Source of the DNA: an uncultured Christensenella sp.
Lineage (GTDB): Bacteria; Bacillota; Clostridia; Christensenellales; Pumilibacteraceae
Assembly (NCBI GenBank): GCA_910577945.1
Contig: CAJTNI010000014.1
Location: 1-40,879 of the forward strand
DNA length: 40,879 bases
Reading direction: 5' to 3'
A program made the translations under genes and the position numbers. Positions 1-7,092 of this stretch are shown one piece after another; position 1 is the stretch's first letter, and the number at the start of each line of letters is the position of its first letter. The notes under the pieces are model-generated. The model saw only the letters and a list, made by a program, of their open reading frames with translations. It was not told the origin of the DNA and did not search any database.

Positions 1-155
1 GCCGTGCCCGTCGTCGCGGGCTTTGCCGCGGGGGCTGTGCGCGCCGTGCCCGTCGCGGGCTTTGCCATAGGCGCTTTGCCCGCCGTGCCCGTTGCGCGAG
101 GTGAAGCGGGTTTTGCGCCGCCGCTATTCGGTAAATCGTTCTTTTTGTCTGCCAA
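1..155 (-). CDS. N-terminus of an unidentified Ala/Pro/Thr/Gly-rich protein (partial)
   Basis: The gene runs off the left edge; only about 51 codons are present. The start is a TTG at 155-153, chosen because a strong AAGGAG ribosome site lies about 8 bases upstream (163-168) and no ATG fits. The peptide opens LADKKNDLPNSGG and then becomes low-complexity with an imperfect 13-14 residue tandem repeat (KPATGTA / AKPATTGTG), encoded by near-copies of a 39-42 base unit. It looks like a disordered N-terminal extension. No domain is visible, so no function is given. It has its own promoter and palindromic operator upstream and follows the exporter gene at 316-2610 on the same strand. Confidence 0.6.
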   Translation of the reverse strand, partial: MADKKNDLPNSGGAKPASPRATGTAGKAPMAKPATGTARTAPAAKPATTGT

Positions 156-204
156 GATACGTTCTCCTTATACCGTAGTTTAAGAAACAGCGTGTTTCGC
201 AAGA

Positions 205-225
205 CGTCGGTAAATTTTACCGACG
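205..225. promoter_or_regulatory. 21-bp palindromic operator
   Basis: Perfect inverted repeat with 10-base arms CGTCGGTAAA / TTTACCGACG around a single T. It covers the predicted transcription start of the minus-strand gene at 1-155, 8 bases downstream of its -10 box, the classic place for a TetR- or MarR-type repressor. The regulator itself is not in the window. Confidence 0.6.
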
Positions 226-233
226 CGTGCTAT

Positions 234-262
234 ATAATACCATACGCCGAAATTTTTTGCAA
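234..262 (-). promoter_or_regulatory. Sigma-A promoter of the gene at 1-155
   Basis: On the minus strand: TTGCAA (257-262), 17-base spacer, TATTAT (234-239). The leader carries the palindrome at 205-225. Confidence 0.6.
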
Positions 263-315
263 ATGTTTTAAGGCAACCGCGAAATCGTGCGATTGCCCGC
301 GAATTTAGCGCGTTT

Positions 316-2610
316 TCAATCGTCAAGGCTATCCGCCAAAAGCTCCGACGGGTTGGGCAAACGTATGTCCTTTGCCCTGCGCTTTCTTTTGAACGTCGTT
401 TTTTCGAGCACGGGGTCGAGCATGTACAGCAGCGCGGGCAGCGCCGTCATTACGCACGCGATGGAAATGAGCGTACCCGTGCCCAGCGTCATTCCTATTG
501 ACGCAATCATGGGGTCGGAAGTAAGCCCGCCGACGAGGAAGCTCGCCACGCTCATAATCGAGCCCGACGTGAACACCGTAGGGAACGCGCCCGACACCGC
601 CGCCACTATCGCCTCGCGCCTGTCGCGCGTCGATTTGAGCGCGCGGAAACGGTTGGTTATAAGTATGGCGTAGTCGATTGTCGCGCCCATTTGTATCGCG
701 CTTACGATTAGGTACGTAAAGAAAAACAGATTGCGCCCCATCAGCGCGGGCAGCGCGAAGTTCATGAATATCGCGCCTTGAATGACCGTAACCAGCACGA
801 GCGGAATGCCCCACGACCTGAACGTAAACGCAAGTATGACGTATATAAATATGACGGTCAAAAGCGAAATGAGAATATTATCGGACGAAAAAGAACCGTC
901 GAGGTCGTACGAACTGACGCTTTGCCCCGCAAAAATCGCCTGCGGGCACAGCGCTTTTATCTTTGGAGAAAGCCTATCTATGAGCGCGAACGCCGCCGCG
1001 TCCTCGGTGTCCGCCGCCACGTTGCACACTATGCGCACGTACCGCTCGCCCACCAGCTGAGCGCGCCCCTCGTCGAGCTGCGTTTTAAGCGCGGCGATTA
1101 GCAGCTTTTTGTCCGCGTCCAGCCCGAAGCCGTCGGCGTTTTCGGCGAGGTAATCGACAAGGCTCGTCAGCGGGATTTCATAAGCCGCGCTCCACCTGTC
1201 GCCCACGCTCCTTGCGTACGCGAAAAACAGCAGCGTCGCAGTGCCGCCGTCCACGCCCGCAAGCTCGGCGAACTGCGCGCTCGTCACGCCGTCCGTCAAA
1301 TACAGCCCGTCGGCGATTCGTATACCCGCAAACCCCACGGCCGAGTCGACGATTTCCTCCTCCGTCACGGCGGCTTGTACCGCGCGCTGCAAGTCGTAAT
1401 CGCCGTCGTTTGGCATGAGTATTACGAGCAGGTTGTCGTACCCGAACACCGACTGCATTTCTTCCTTCGCCTGCCGCGTCGCCGTGGGGCGCGAGGTGTC
1501 GATTGCGTCCGAGCTGTACACGTACTCCAAGCCGCCGCTCAGCCACGCGCCCGTCGCGAGCAACGCCGCGAACGCCGCCGCTATCGCGTACCGCGCCTTT
1601 ACCGCGCCGCCGCCCCAAAAGCGTATTTTGGGCACGAGGTTGCGGTGACGGCTCTTGTCCATAAGTTTGGACAGCAGGATAAGCACGAACGGCATGAGGA
1701 AGAACACCGTCAGCAACGAGCACACAATGCTCTTTGCGAGCACCGCGCCGAGGTCGAGCCCCAGCCGCAGTTGCATGAACATGAGCGCGACGAGCCCCGA
1801 CACGGTGGTCAGCGAGCTCGACGAAATTTCGGGTATGGCTTTTGCGAGCGCGGCGGTCATTGCCGATTCGAGGTCGGTCCCGCGCCGCTCCTTTTCCTCG
1901 GTAAAGCGGTGACACAGTATAATAGCGTAGTCGATTGCAAGCGCGAGCTGCAAGATTATGCAAACCGTGTTGGACACGAACGATATCTTGCCGAACCAAT
2001 AGTTAGTGCCCATGTTGAGCGCCGCCGCCACTGCGAATATAACGGGGAACGCGAGCACCTCGGCAAAGCTCTTGGACGTGAACAGCAGCACCGCGATTAT
2101 TACCGCCGCCGCGATTGCGATTATTATCACCATTTCGTTTGCGAGCGTTTCGGCGTAGTTGTCGACGAGCGGCGCGGGCACTGCGTACTCGCACCCGCTT
2201 TCGCCGAGCAGTCGCACCGCCGTTTCGTACGCCGCGACGCTGCGCGCGTCGTCCGTGCCGAAAAACGATATCGCAAGCTTGGCGTACCCGTCCTTATAAT
2301 ATTGCGAGCTGTTGTCGAACGGCAACGACTTTACGCCGTCCACGGCGCGGATTTTTTCGCACAGCGCCGCCGCGGCGTCGTACTCGACGTTCTTTAAAAG
2401 CACCGTCGCCGAGCCGTAGGTCACGAACTCGTCGTCCATGATTTCGAGCGCCTTTGCCGTGTCGGTGTTTTGCGGCAGGTATGCGGTTATGTCGTATTCC
2501 ACCTGAATTTTGGGTATGCAAACGACGCTGTACGCCGTTAAAGCGACAAACAGTATAAAAAATATAAGTCGGTATTTGACTATGAATCGCGCGAGCTTTT
2601 GCATAACCAT
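316..2610 (-). CDS. MMPL/RND-superfamily exporter
   Basis: A 764-residue membrane protein with the two-fold RND layout: a first helix near residues 10-30, an extracytoplasmic domain (about 35-150), a five-helix bundle (about 155-320), then the same again. The family signatures are visible in both halves as ALAIDYAIILCHRF and ATIDYAILITNRF. MMPL proteins of Firmicutes (YdfJ-like) use the proton gradient to move lipids, drugs or other amphiphiles outward; the substrate cannot be read from sequence. Length is usual. There are two candidate starts, 2610 (MVMQK) and 2604 (MQK). Neither has a ribosome site, and a -10 box ends 3 or 9 bases before them, so translation may be leaderless from 2604. It is divergent from ldh and upstream of the partial gene at 1-155. 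Confidence 0.85.
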   Translation of the reverse strand: MVMQKLARFIVKYRLIFFILFVALTAYSVVCIPKIQVEYDITAYLPQNTDTAKALEIMDDEFVTYGSATVLLKNVEYDAAAALCEKIRAVDGVKSLPFDNSSQYYKDGYAKLAISFFGTDDARSVAAYETAVRLLGESGCEYAVPAPLVDNYAETLANEMVIIIAIAAAVIIAVLLFTSKSFAEVLAFPVIFAVAAALNMGTNYWFGKISFVSNTVCIILQLALAIDYAIILCHRFTEEKERRGTDLESAMTAALAKAIPEISSSSLTTVSGLVALMFMQLRLGLDLGAVLAKSIVCSLLTVFFLMPFVLILLSKLMDKSRHRNLVPKIRFWGGGAVKARYAIAAAFAALLATGAWLSGGLEYVYSSDAIDTSRPTATRQAKEEMQSVFGYDNLLVILMPNDGDYDLQRAVQAAVTEEEIVDSAVGFAGIRIADGLYLTDGVTSAQFAELAGVDGGTATLLFFAYARSVGDRWSAAYEIPLTSLVDYLAENADGFGLDADKKLLIAALKTQLDEGRAQLVGERYVRIVCNVAADTEDAAAFALIDRLSPKIKALCPQAIFAGQSVSSYDLDGSFSSDNILISLLTVIFIYVILAFTFRSWGIPLVLVTVIQGAIFMNFALPALMGRNLFFFTYLIVSAIQMGATIDYAILITNRFRALKSTRDRREAIVAAVSGAFPTVFTSGSIMSVASFLVGGLTSDPMIASIGMTLGTGTLISIACVMTALPALLYMLDPVLEKTTFKRKRRAKDIRLPNPSELLADSLDD

Positions 2611-2613
2611 AAT

Positions 2614-2642
2614 ATAATATACTTTTCGCCGTGCGTACGCAA
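2614..2642 (-). promoter_or_regulatory. Promoter of the MMPL exporter
   Basis: Minus strand TTGCGT (2637-2642), 17-base spacer, TATTAT (2614-2619). Transcription would begin at or beside the start codon. Confidence 0.5.
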
Positions 2643-2690
2643 GCGTTTTAACCTTTTTGCCTCAAAATGCCGCCGCATATATTCAAACGC

Positions 2691-2719
2691 TTGCGGCATA
2701 CTATCTGCAAATGTTATAT
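2691..2719 (+). promoter_or_regulatory. Promoter of ldh
   Basis: TTGCGG (2691-2696), 17-base spacer, TTATAT (2714-2719). A TATAAT at 2724-2729 is also present but has no -35 partner. Confidence 0.5.
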
Positions 2720-2750
2720 TCTATATAATATAAAGCTTTCGAGGTGATTT

Positions 2751-3692
2751 ATGGATTTACGCAAGGTTGCTATAATAGGCTGCGGCATGGTGGGCAGCAC
2801 CACCGCGTTTGCGCTCGCCGACAGCGGGCTGTTTACCGACATGATACTAATCGACCTGAACCGCGAACGCGCCGTCGGCGAGGCAATGGATCTCAGCCAC
2901 TGCGTGCCGTTCACCCGCCCCGTCGAAATTCGCGCGGGCGACTACTCCGACCTGCGCGACTGCGGCATTATAATAATCACCGCGGGCGTGCCGCAAAAGC
3001 AGGGCGAAACGCGTATCGACCTGATAAACAACAACGTAAAGGTGTTCCGCTCGATAATCCCGCAAATTACGCGGTTCAATTCGGACGCGTTCCTCTTGGT
3101 GGTGAGCAATCCCGTCGACGTGCTGTCGTACGTTGCGTACAAGCTGTCGGGCTTCGACAGCTCCAAGGTGTTCGGCAGCGGCACGGTGCTCGACTCGGCG
3201 CGACTCAAATTCACAATAGGACGCAGGCTCAACGTAGACCCGCGCAGCGTGCACGCGTTCGTAATCGGCGAGCACGGCGACAGCGAGCTCGCGGTGTGGT
3301 CGAGCGCCAACGTGAGCGGGATACGGCTGGACGAATACTGCGCGCACTGCGGCTACGTGTCGCACGAGGCAAACCGCAAAAAGCTGGAAAACGACGTCAA
3401 AAATTCGGCGTACGAAATCATCGAGCGCAAGGGCGCGACCTACTACGGCATTGCCGCCGCCACGCGCAGGATTTGCGAGAGCATCGTGCGCGACGAGCAT
3501 TCCATTCTGCCCGTAAGCACGCTCGCCAAGGGGCATTACGGGCTTAACGACCTGTATATTTCCGTGCCGTCGCTCGTAGGCGCGCGCGGCGTGGAGGACA
3601 TTTTGGACGTAAACCTCAGCGACGAGGAGCGCGCCGCTTTGGAAAAATCCGCCGCCGCGCTCAAAGCCGTTATCGCCCAAATAAACGCGTAG
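2751..3692 (+). CDS. ldh: L-lactate dehydrogenase
   Basis: Cytosolic NAD-dependent enzyme interconverting pyruvate and L-lactate; 313 residues, usual length. Visible: Rossmann loop GCGMVG at 10-15, the NAD-ribose Asp in LIDLN (35), the substrate loop PQKQGETRIDL (81-91) with Gln rather than the Arg of malate dehydrogenase, Arg151, and the catalytic His in GEHGDSE (His175). The Gln decides for lactate over malate dehydrogenase. The start at 2751 has a GAGGTG ribosome site 7 bases upstream. It is monocistronic: own promoter, and a perfect bidirectional terminator 20 bases after the stop. It points to fermentative growth with NADH reoxidised on pyruvate. Confidence 0.95.
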   Translation: MDLRKVAIIGCGMVGSTTAFALADSGLFTDMILIDLNRERAVGEAMDLSHCVPFTRPVEIRAGDYSDLRDCGIIIITAGVPQKQGETRIDLINNNVKVFRSIIPQITRFNSDAFLLVVSNPVDVLSYVAYKLSGFDSSKVFGSGTVLDSARLKFTIGRRLNVDPRSVHAFVIGEHGDSELAVWSSANVSGIRLDEYCAHCGYVSHEANRKKLENDVKNSAYEIIERKGATYYGIAAATRRICESIVRDEHSILPVSTLAKGHYGLNDLYISVPSLVGARGVEDILDVNLSDEERAALEKSAAALKAVIAQINA

Positions 3693-3710
3693 CCCATAAT
3701 CGCCGAATAT

Positions 3711-3748
3711 AAAAAACTCGCGACCGCAAAAACAGCCGCGAGTTTTTT
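3711..3748. terminator. Bidirectional terminator between ldh and the flavodoxin gene
   Basis: Perfect 12-base inverted repeat AAAAAACTCGCG / CGCGAGTTTTTT with a 14-base loop. A-tract and T-tract flank it, so it serves both converging genes. Confidence 0.9.
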
Positions 3749-3784
3749 ACAAGATAATTTTTGCGCACGAGCGCCGAACGCCGA

Positions 3785-4270
3785 TTATTCCAAGCCCAAT
3801 TCTTTGAGCCAATCGCGCAGGTCGTCAATCGTCGCGTCGCCGTTAATCAGCTTGCCGTCCTTCCACTGCGTTTCCGCCGAGCACAGCGGCTTTAACACCG
3901 CCGCCGCCTTGCCGAGCTCGCTGCCGCCGCTCGTCGCGAACGGGACGACGGTTTTGCCCGAAAAGTCGTAGCTTGCGAGAAAGCCGTTGATTATCGTCGG
4001 CGCGAGATACCACCAAATGGGAAAGCCGACGAACACCGTCGAGTATTCCTCCATGTTCTCCACGCGCTCGGCGATTTCGGGGCGTTCGAGCGTGCGCATT
4101 TCCACCGACGTGCGGCTGTTTTTGTCGCGCCAATCGAGGTCGGCGTCGGTATACGGCACCTTCGGCTTGATTTGGAAAATATCCGCCTGCGCCGCGCGCG
4201 CGAGCTGCTTAGCCACCGCGCCCGTATCGCCGCCGCACGAAAAATACGCGACCAATTTTTTATTGCCCAT
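3785..4270 (-). CDS. Flavodoxin
   Basis: FMN-binding electron carrier, 161 residues from the chosen start. The N-terminus KKLVAYFSCGGDTGAVA is the family phosphate-binding loop (Thr/Ser-x-Thr-Gly type, here SCGGDTG), followed by the alternating beta-alpha pattern; VGFPIWWYLAP supplies the aromatic residues that normally stack on the isoalloxazine ring. Start set at 4270 (MGNKK) because AAAGGAG lies 8 bases before it; an upstream in-frame ATG at 4294 overlaps this site and is rejected. It is monocistronic and divergent from the gene at 4463. A role in general redox transfer or quinone/nitro reduction is possible; the partner is unknown. Confidence 0.9.
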   Translation of the reverse strand: MGNKKLVAYFSCGGDTGAVAKQLARAAQADIFQIKPKVPYTDADLDWRDKNSRTSVEMRTLERPEIAERVENMEEYSTVFVGFPIWWYLAPTIINGFLASYDFSGKTVVPFATSGGSELGKAAAVLKPLCSAETQWKDGKLINGDATIDDLRDWLKELGLE

Positions 4271-4303
4271 AGTATAAACTCCTTTGTCCTGCAAATTTCG
4301 TTT

Positions 4304-4333
4304 ATTATACTATGCGACGCGCGCGCAAGGCAA
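4304..4333 (-). promoter_or_regulatory. Promoter of the flavodoxin gene
   Basis: Minus strand TTGCCT (4328-4333), 18-base spacer, TATAAT (4304-4309). Confidence 0.65.
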
Positions 4334-4427
4334 GCGTTTTGACGGCTATTGTCATAGGCAAATTAAAATCGCGGCGGCTTGCGCTTCGTTTAATTCCCCG
4401 CCCGAATAATTTTTACGCGCGCAGCGA

Positions 4428-4456
4428 TTGCGTTTGCGGAAAAACCGTGATAAAAT
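4428..4456 (+). promoter_or_regulatory. Promoter of the gene at 4463, placed for a leaderless mRNA
   Basis: TTGCGT (4428-4433), 17-base spacer, TAAAAT (4451-4456). The box ends exactly 6 bases before ATG 4463, so the transcript would start on the A of that codon. Confidence 0.5.
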
Positions 4457-4462
4457 ATGTGC

Positions 4463-4915
4463 ATGAACGCAAAGCGCAACGACTCGGGCAAGCCCGACAA
4501 TAAACGCAAAGCCAGGCGCGACAGGTCGCGCCTGTTCGGCATGCTGTTCCTCGCCTACCTGCTTACCGCATTCGCAGGCGTAATCGTATTTGCCGCGCTG
4601 CGCATTTATATAGGCATGGGAATTTGCTTCGGGCTGTTCGTAGGCACGATAGTCGTAAGCATAATCATAGCGTCGACGGCGAGCGCGCGCGCCCGCAAAG
4701 CGGAAAAATCGCGCCGCACCCGCGCCGTCGCCGAATGCGTGGACTGTATGGACTGCGGCGAAAGCGACGACGGGAAAAATTACAGAATCGAGTTCCGCAT
4801 CAACGGACGTACGATTTACGCGCGAAGTCGAAATACGTACGACGCGGGCGAACGCGTGGAGATAGAGTTTGCGAGCGAGCGCTCCGCGTCGTGCGATATC
4901 GTCGGCGAGGACTAA
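4463..4915 (+). CDS. Small membrane protein with two helices and a C-terminal beta-rich domain
   Basis: 150 residues if started at ATG 4463. The alternative ATG at 4457 lies between the -10 box and the predicted transcript start, so 4463 is preferred; no ribosome site exists for either. A basic, Lys/Arg-rich head is followed by two hydrophobic segments (about 25-47 and 50-70), then RARKAEKSRRTRA and a cytoplasmic-looking tail of about 65 residues with two Cys pairs (CVDCMDC) and the strand pattern NYRIEFRINGRTIYARS ending in acidic residues. This resembles the tails of DUF3592-like proteins, but no family is assigned. It may be read through into the next gene (57-base gap, no terminator). Confidence 0.7.
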   Translation: MNAKRNDSGKPDNKRKARRDRSRLFGMLFLAYLLTAFAGVIVFAALRIYIGMGICFGLFVGTIVVSIIIASTASARARKAEKSRRTRAVAECVDCMDCGESDDGKNYRIEFRINGRTIYARSRNTYDAGERVEIEFASERSASCDIVGED

Positions 4916-4999
4916 GCTTCGCGCGCCCGCGAGCCCAAACAAAACGCGATATACAATAAGGAGAAAGCACACGTTAAAGTAGTTACTTTATGCGGAAGC

Positions 5000-5272
5000 A
5001 TGAAATTTTCGAAGCAAATGCACGAGATTGCGACGGAGCTTGAAGTCAAGCAAGGCTATTGCGCGCTTACGCCTGTCGGCGATGCTGATATCGCGCTCGA
5101 CGAAGGAGATAAAGAAAGCTTAGCCAAAGCGCACTTTAAGAAAATAGATTTATCCGACGCCGTCTATATCGTAAATATCGACGGCTATATAGGCGAATCC
5201 GTTTCCAAAGAATTGATTTATGCTCAAAAGAACGACAAAGAAATTATTTACCACGAAAAAATCAAGCGGTAA
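5000..5272 (+). CDS. Small nucleoside 2-deoxyribosyltransferase-like protein, start codon unclear
   Basis: 90 residues from ATG 5000. LSDAVYIVNIDGYIGESVSKELIYAQ is the nucleotide-binding-fold pattern (Asp, GYIGE) of the nucleoside 2-deoxyribosyltransferase-like superfamily. The reading frame stays open upstream and encodes VKVVTLCGS directly before Met, which is the expected first strand and loop of the fold. A good AAGGAG site (4958-4963) points to a start at 4973, but the codon there is GTT. Either the start was lost by mutation or sequencing error (GTG or ATG to GTT), or translation begins at 5000 and the first strand is missing. An overlapping +1-frame ORF (5220-5330) covers its end. Family level only; enzymatic activity is doubtful for so short a form. 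Confidence 0.6.
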   Translation: MKFSKQMHEIATELEVKQGYCALTPVGDADIALDEGDKESLAKAHFKKIDLSDAVYIVNIDGYIGESVSKELIYAQKNDKEIIYHEKIKR

Positions 5273-5330
5273 AACGGAATATTACGATATTACGGTAGAC
5301 GAACTTATCGGACGGGCAACTATAAATTAA
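5220..5330 (+). CDS. Short overlapping ORF, possible frameshifted tail
   Basis: 36 codons in the +1 frame relative to the gene at 5000-5272, overlapping its last 53 bases: MLKRTTKKLF, then a coding-like stretch ending YYDITVDELIGRATIN. There is no good ribosome site (AAAGAA only). It could be a small independent peptide, or the lost C-terminal extension of the preceding gene after a frameshift. Unrecognised. Confidence 0.25.
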   Translation: MLKRTTKKLFTTKKSSGKTEYYDITVDELIGRATIN

Positions 5331-5347
5331 CAAATATTCGCAAAAAT

Positions 5348-5383
5348 ATAGCGCACTGTTTCGTATATGAAGCAGTGCGCTAT
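5348..5383 (+). terminator. Strong hairpin, probable terminator
   Basis: 15-base stem ATAGCGCACTGTTTC / GAAGCAGTGCGCTAT (one G-U) with a six-base loop GTATAT. The T-tract is weak. It closes the 4463-5330 unit. The rest of the gap up to 5490 shows no gene. Confidence 0.6.
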
Positions 5384-5490
5384 TAGTTTGCCCATAGCTA
5401 TATTCTCTATGACAAACACCCGTTACGAGGTTTCTTTTTCGATTATCTTTTTATAGAATTACGTTCGGAAATGCGATTGGCTTATTTCGG

Positions 5491-6387
5491 TTACGGCTTG
5501 ACGCCGAGCTTGAATATATCGCCGCCGCACTCGTATTTGTATTTGCCCGTAAACCGCTTTTCGAGCAGCTCGTTTAACGCGTCGAACGCCGCGTCGCTCA
5601 TTACGGCGGCGCATTCGCGTTTTAATAACGCAACGTCCTTGCCCTTTTCGGTAAACTGCATAACGCCCTTGGCGTTTATGATTTTCACCGTTATCGTCAT
5701 GCGCTCGTACGGCGTTTCGAACGCCTCGGGCTTGCTCTTTACGACAACCTCGCCGTTCTCGCCGTACAGCACGTCGTCGAAATACCGCGAGATTTTTTCC
5801 TCCACCTCGCCGAGCGAGTCGAACCCGCTCTTTATCGCCACCGTTATCTTTTTGCCCAGCCCCGACAGCTTTTCGGACAGCGTTTGCTTGCTCTCGCCCG
5901 TGTCGGCGCGCTTATCGCCCGCCGAATCGCCGCCGAAAATATCATCGCTCGCGCCCTCCGCTTTGTCGGCGACGGTCGCCGCAGGCTCGGAGCACATATC
6001 GGCGTCGGACTCGTCCACGTATTCCACGCCCACGGGCTTGCAAGTAAAGCCGATACGCTTTACCGCGTCTACCACCGCGTCCGCGTCGAAATCGCCCGTG
6101 ACGGCAACCTCGCCGCGCGTTATGCTCGCCGTCGCCTTTTTCACGCCCGTCACGCACGCAATCGCCGTCGATATACGCGACGCGTCGTAAGGGTTTTCCA
6201 TGCCCACGATATTAAACGTGACGCGTTTCTTTTCCGTCGGCTCGGGCTTGCTCCCGTCGGCGCGCGCCTCTACGTGCGTCGCGTCGTCCGTTTCGACGCC
6301 GATTGCCGCGAGCAGCGCGTTCTTTTGCGCCTCGGTGATTTTGCCGTCGCGATAAAGCGACATGATTACTTCCTGTTCGTCGTTCAT
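5491..6387 (-). CDS. SHOCT/HMA-like multidomain protein encoded after a DUF2089 regulator
   Basis: 298 residues. Order: a short SHOCT-like helix pair (SLYRDGKITEAQKNALLAA, 9-27); a ferredoxin-like domain of heavy-metal-associated (HMA) type (about 55-120) with VTFNIVGMENPYDASR where real HMA domains have GMxCxxC, so both metal Cys are missing; an acidic linker (about 125-165); then an amphipathic region and a C-terminal domain with a YERMTITVKI strand. It starts at ATG 6387 with AGAGGT 6 bases upstream. An open frame runs from the upstream gene into this one only because that gene carries a frameshift; the apparent 429-residue fusion is not real. Probably a cytosolic or envelope-associated partner of the regulator; function unknown. 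Confidence 0.7.
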   Translation of the reverse strand: MNDEQEVIMSLYRDGKITEAQKNALLAAIGVETDDATHVEARADGSKPEPTEKKRVTFNIVGMENPYDASRISTAIACVTGVKKATASITRGEVAVTGDFDADAVVDAVKRIGFTCKPVGVEYVDESDADMCSEPAATVADKAEGASDDIFGGDSAGDKRADTGESKQTLSEKLSGLGKKITVAIKSGFDSLGEVEEKISRYFDDVLYGENGEVVVKSKPEAFETPYERMTITVKIINAKGVMQFTEKGKDVALLKRECAAVMSDAAFDALNELLEKRFTGKYKYECGGDIFKLGVKP

Positions 6388-6413
6388 TTCGATACCTCTC
6401 GTAAAATTATTAT

Positions 6414-6780
6414 TTATCGGTTGTCGTCGTCTTTTTTGATAAACCGCAGCGCGTCGTCCACGCTGATTTCGCCCTTTTGCAGCTCTTCGAGCACGGACAG
6501 CCTGTACGACTTTTCGACCGCCGTCAAGCCGAGCTGCTTTTTGAGCCGCAAGCCGCGCCTTGACCGTGGGATACGATATGTCGAACCGCTTTTCCATTTC
6601 CTTAATCGACCCGTCGCACTCGATGAACGCCAACGCAAATTCGAGCTGCTTTTCGTCGAGCTTGTCGAACGCGGAAAACCCGAACTTGTTGTTCACCGTC
6701 GTGCCGCAATGGTCGCACTTGACCACCGCCACGTAAGTCGGCTTGCCGCATATCGGGCATTTTGTGGGTACTTTCAGCAT
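6414..6780 (-). pseudogene. DUF2089-family zinc-ribbon/HTH regulator with a frameshift
   Basis: Starts at ATG 6780 (GGAGG 6 bases upstream): MLKVPTKCPICGKP with a second Cys pair CDHCG forms the zinc ribbon (about 8-26); an HTH follows with KEMEKRFDISYPTVKARL (about 60-77). The frame then breaks. The expected ending, LKKQLGL...LEELQKGEISVDDALRFIKKDDDNR, is in the +1 frame and stops at 6414. The coding span is 367 bases, one more than a multiple of three; removing one base near 6541-6556 (inside GCGGCTCAAAAA on the coding strand) restores a 121-residue protein of usual family length. Sequencing error, recent mutation and programmed shift are all possible. Family members are thought to be transcription regulators; here it stands divergent from the PTS gene. 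Confidence 0.75.
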
Positions 6781-6851
6781 AATTGCCTCCGTTTAACTTT
6801 CATTTCGCACCGTAGCGCCGCGATAACGCGCAGCGCTTACAATGTACGCAC

Positions 6852-6880
6852 ATTATAATATGCAATATAAATATTGTCAA
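6852..6880 (-). promoter_or_regulatory. Consensus promoter of the DUF2089 operon
   Basis: Minus strand TTGACA (6875-6880), 17-base spacer, TATAAT (6852-6857): a perfect sigma-A match. Confidence 0.85.
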
Positions 6881-6933
6881 GCACTTTTATTAAATTTATT
6901 AAGTTTTTTTAAATTTTAATTTAACTTTATTGA

Positions 6934-6966
6934 TTTTAATGTTCTTTTAATTAAGTTTTAATGTTC
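6934..6966. promoter_or_regulatory. Pair of direct repeats between divergent promoters
   Basis: TTTTAATGTTC occurs at 6934-6944 and again at 6956-6966, exactly 22 bases apart (two helical turns), in a very AT-rich stretch between the divergent promoters at 6852 and 6997. This is a plausible tandem binding site for a regulator, perhaps the DUF2089 protein. Confidence 0.45.
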
Positions 6967-6996
6967 GCTATACCGATATATGCGATTTTCAATCGT

Positions 6997-7025
6997 TTGA
7001 CATACGCAAGCGAAGCGCGTATAAT
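6997..7025 (+). promoter_or_regulatory. Consensus promoter of the PTS-type gene
   Basis: TTGACA (6997-7002), 17-base spacer, TATAAT (7020-7025). It predicts a leader of about 60 bases before ATG 7093. Confidence 0.85.
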
Positions 7026-7034
7026 GAAATTCAA

Positions 7035-7060
7035 CGGGCGAAGGCGTCGATTTTCGCCCG
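7035..7060 (+). promoter_or_regulatory. Leader hairpin upstream of the PTS-type gene
   Basis: CGGGCGAA / TTCGCCCG with a 10-base loop lies inside the 5' leader. No T-tract follows, so it is not a terminator; it may stabilise the mRNA or bind a regulator. Confidence 0.35.
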
Positions 7061-7092
7061 CATCTTTATATCGCATATCGCAAGGAGACGCT

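Noticed and set aside
1375..2397. Long plus-strand ORFs opposite the exporter and other GC-rich genes
   Set aside because: Arg/His-rich shadow frames typical of GC-rich third positions; no motifs, and the real genes are on the other strand.
5491..6780. A single 429-residue protein
   Set aside because: It is a chimera caused by a frameshift: the conserved DUF2089 ending is in another frame and the downstream part has its own ribosome site and ATG (6387).
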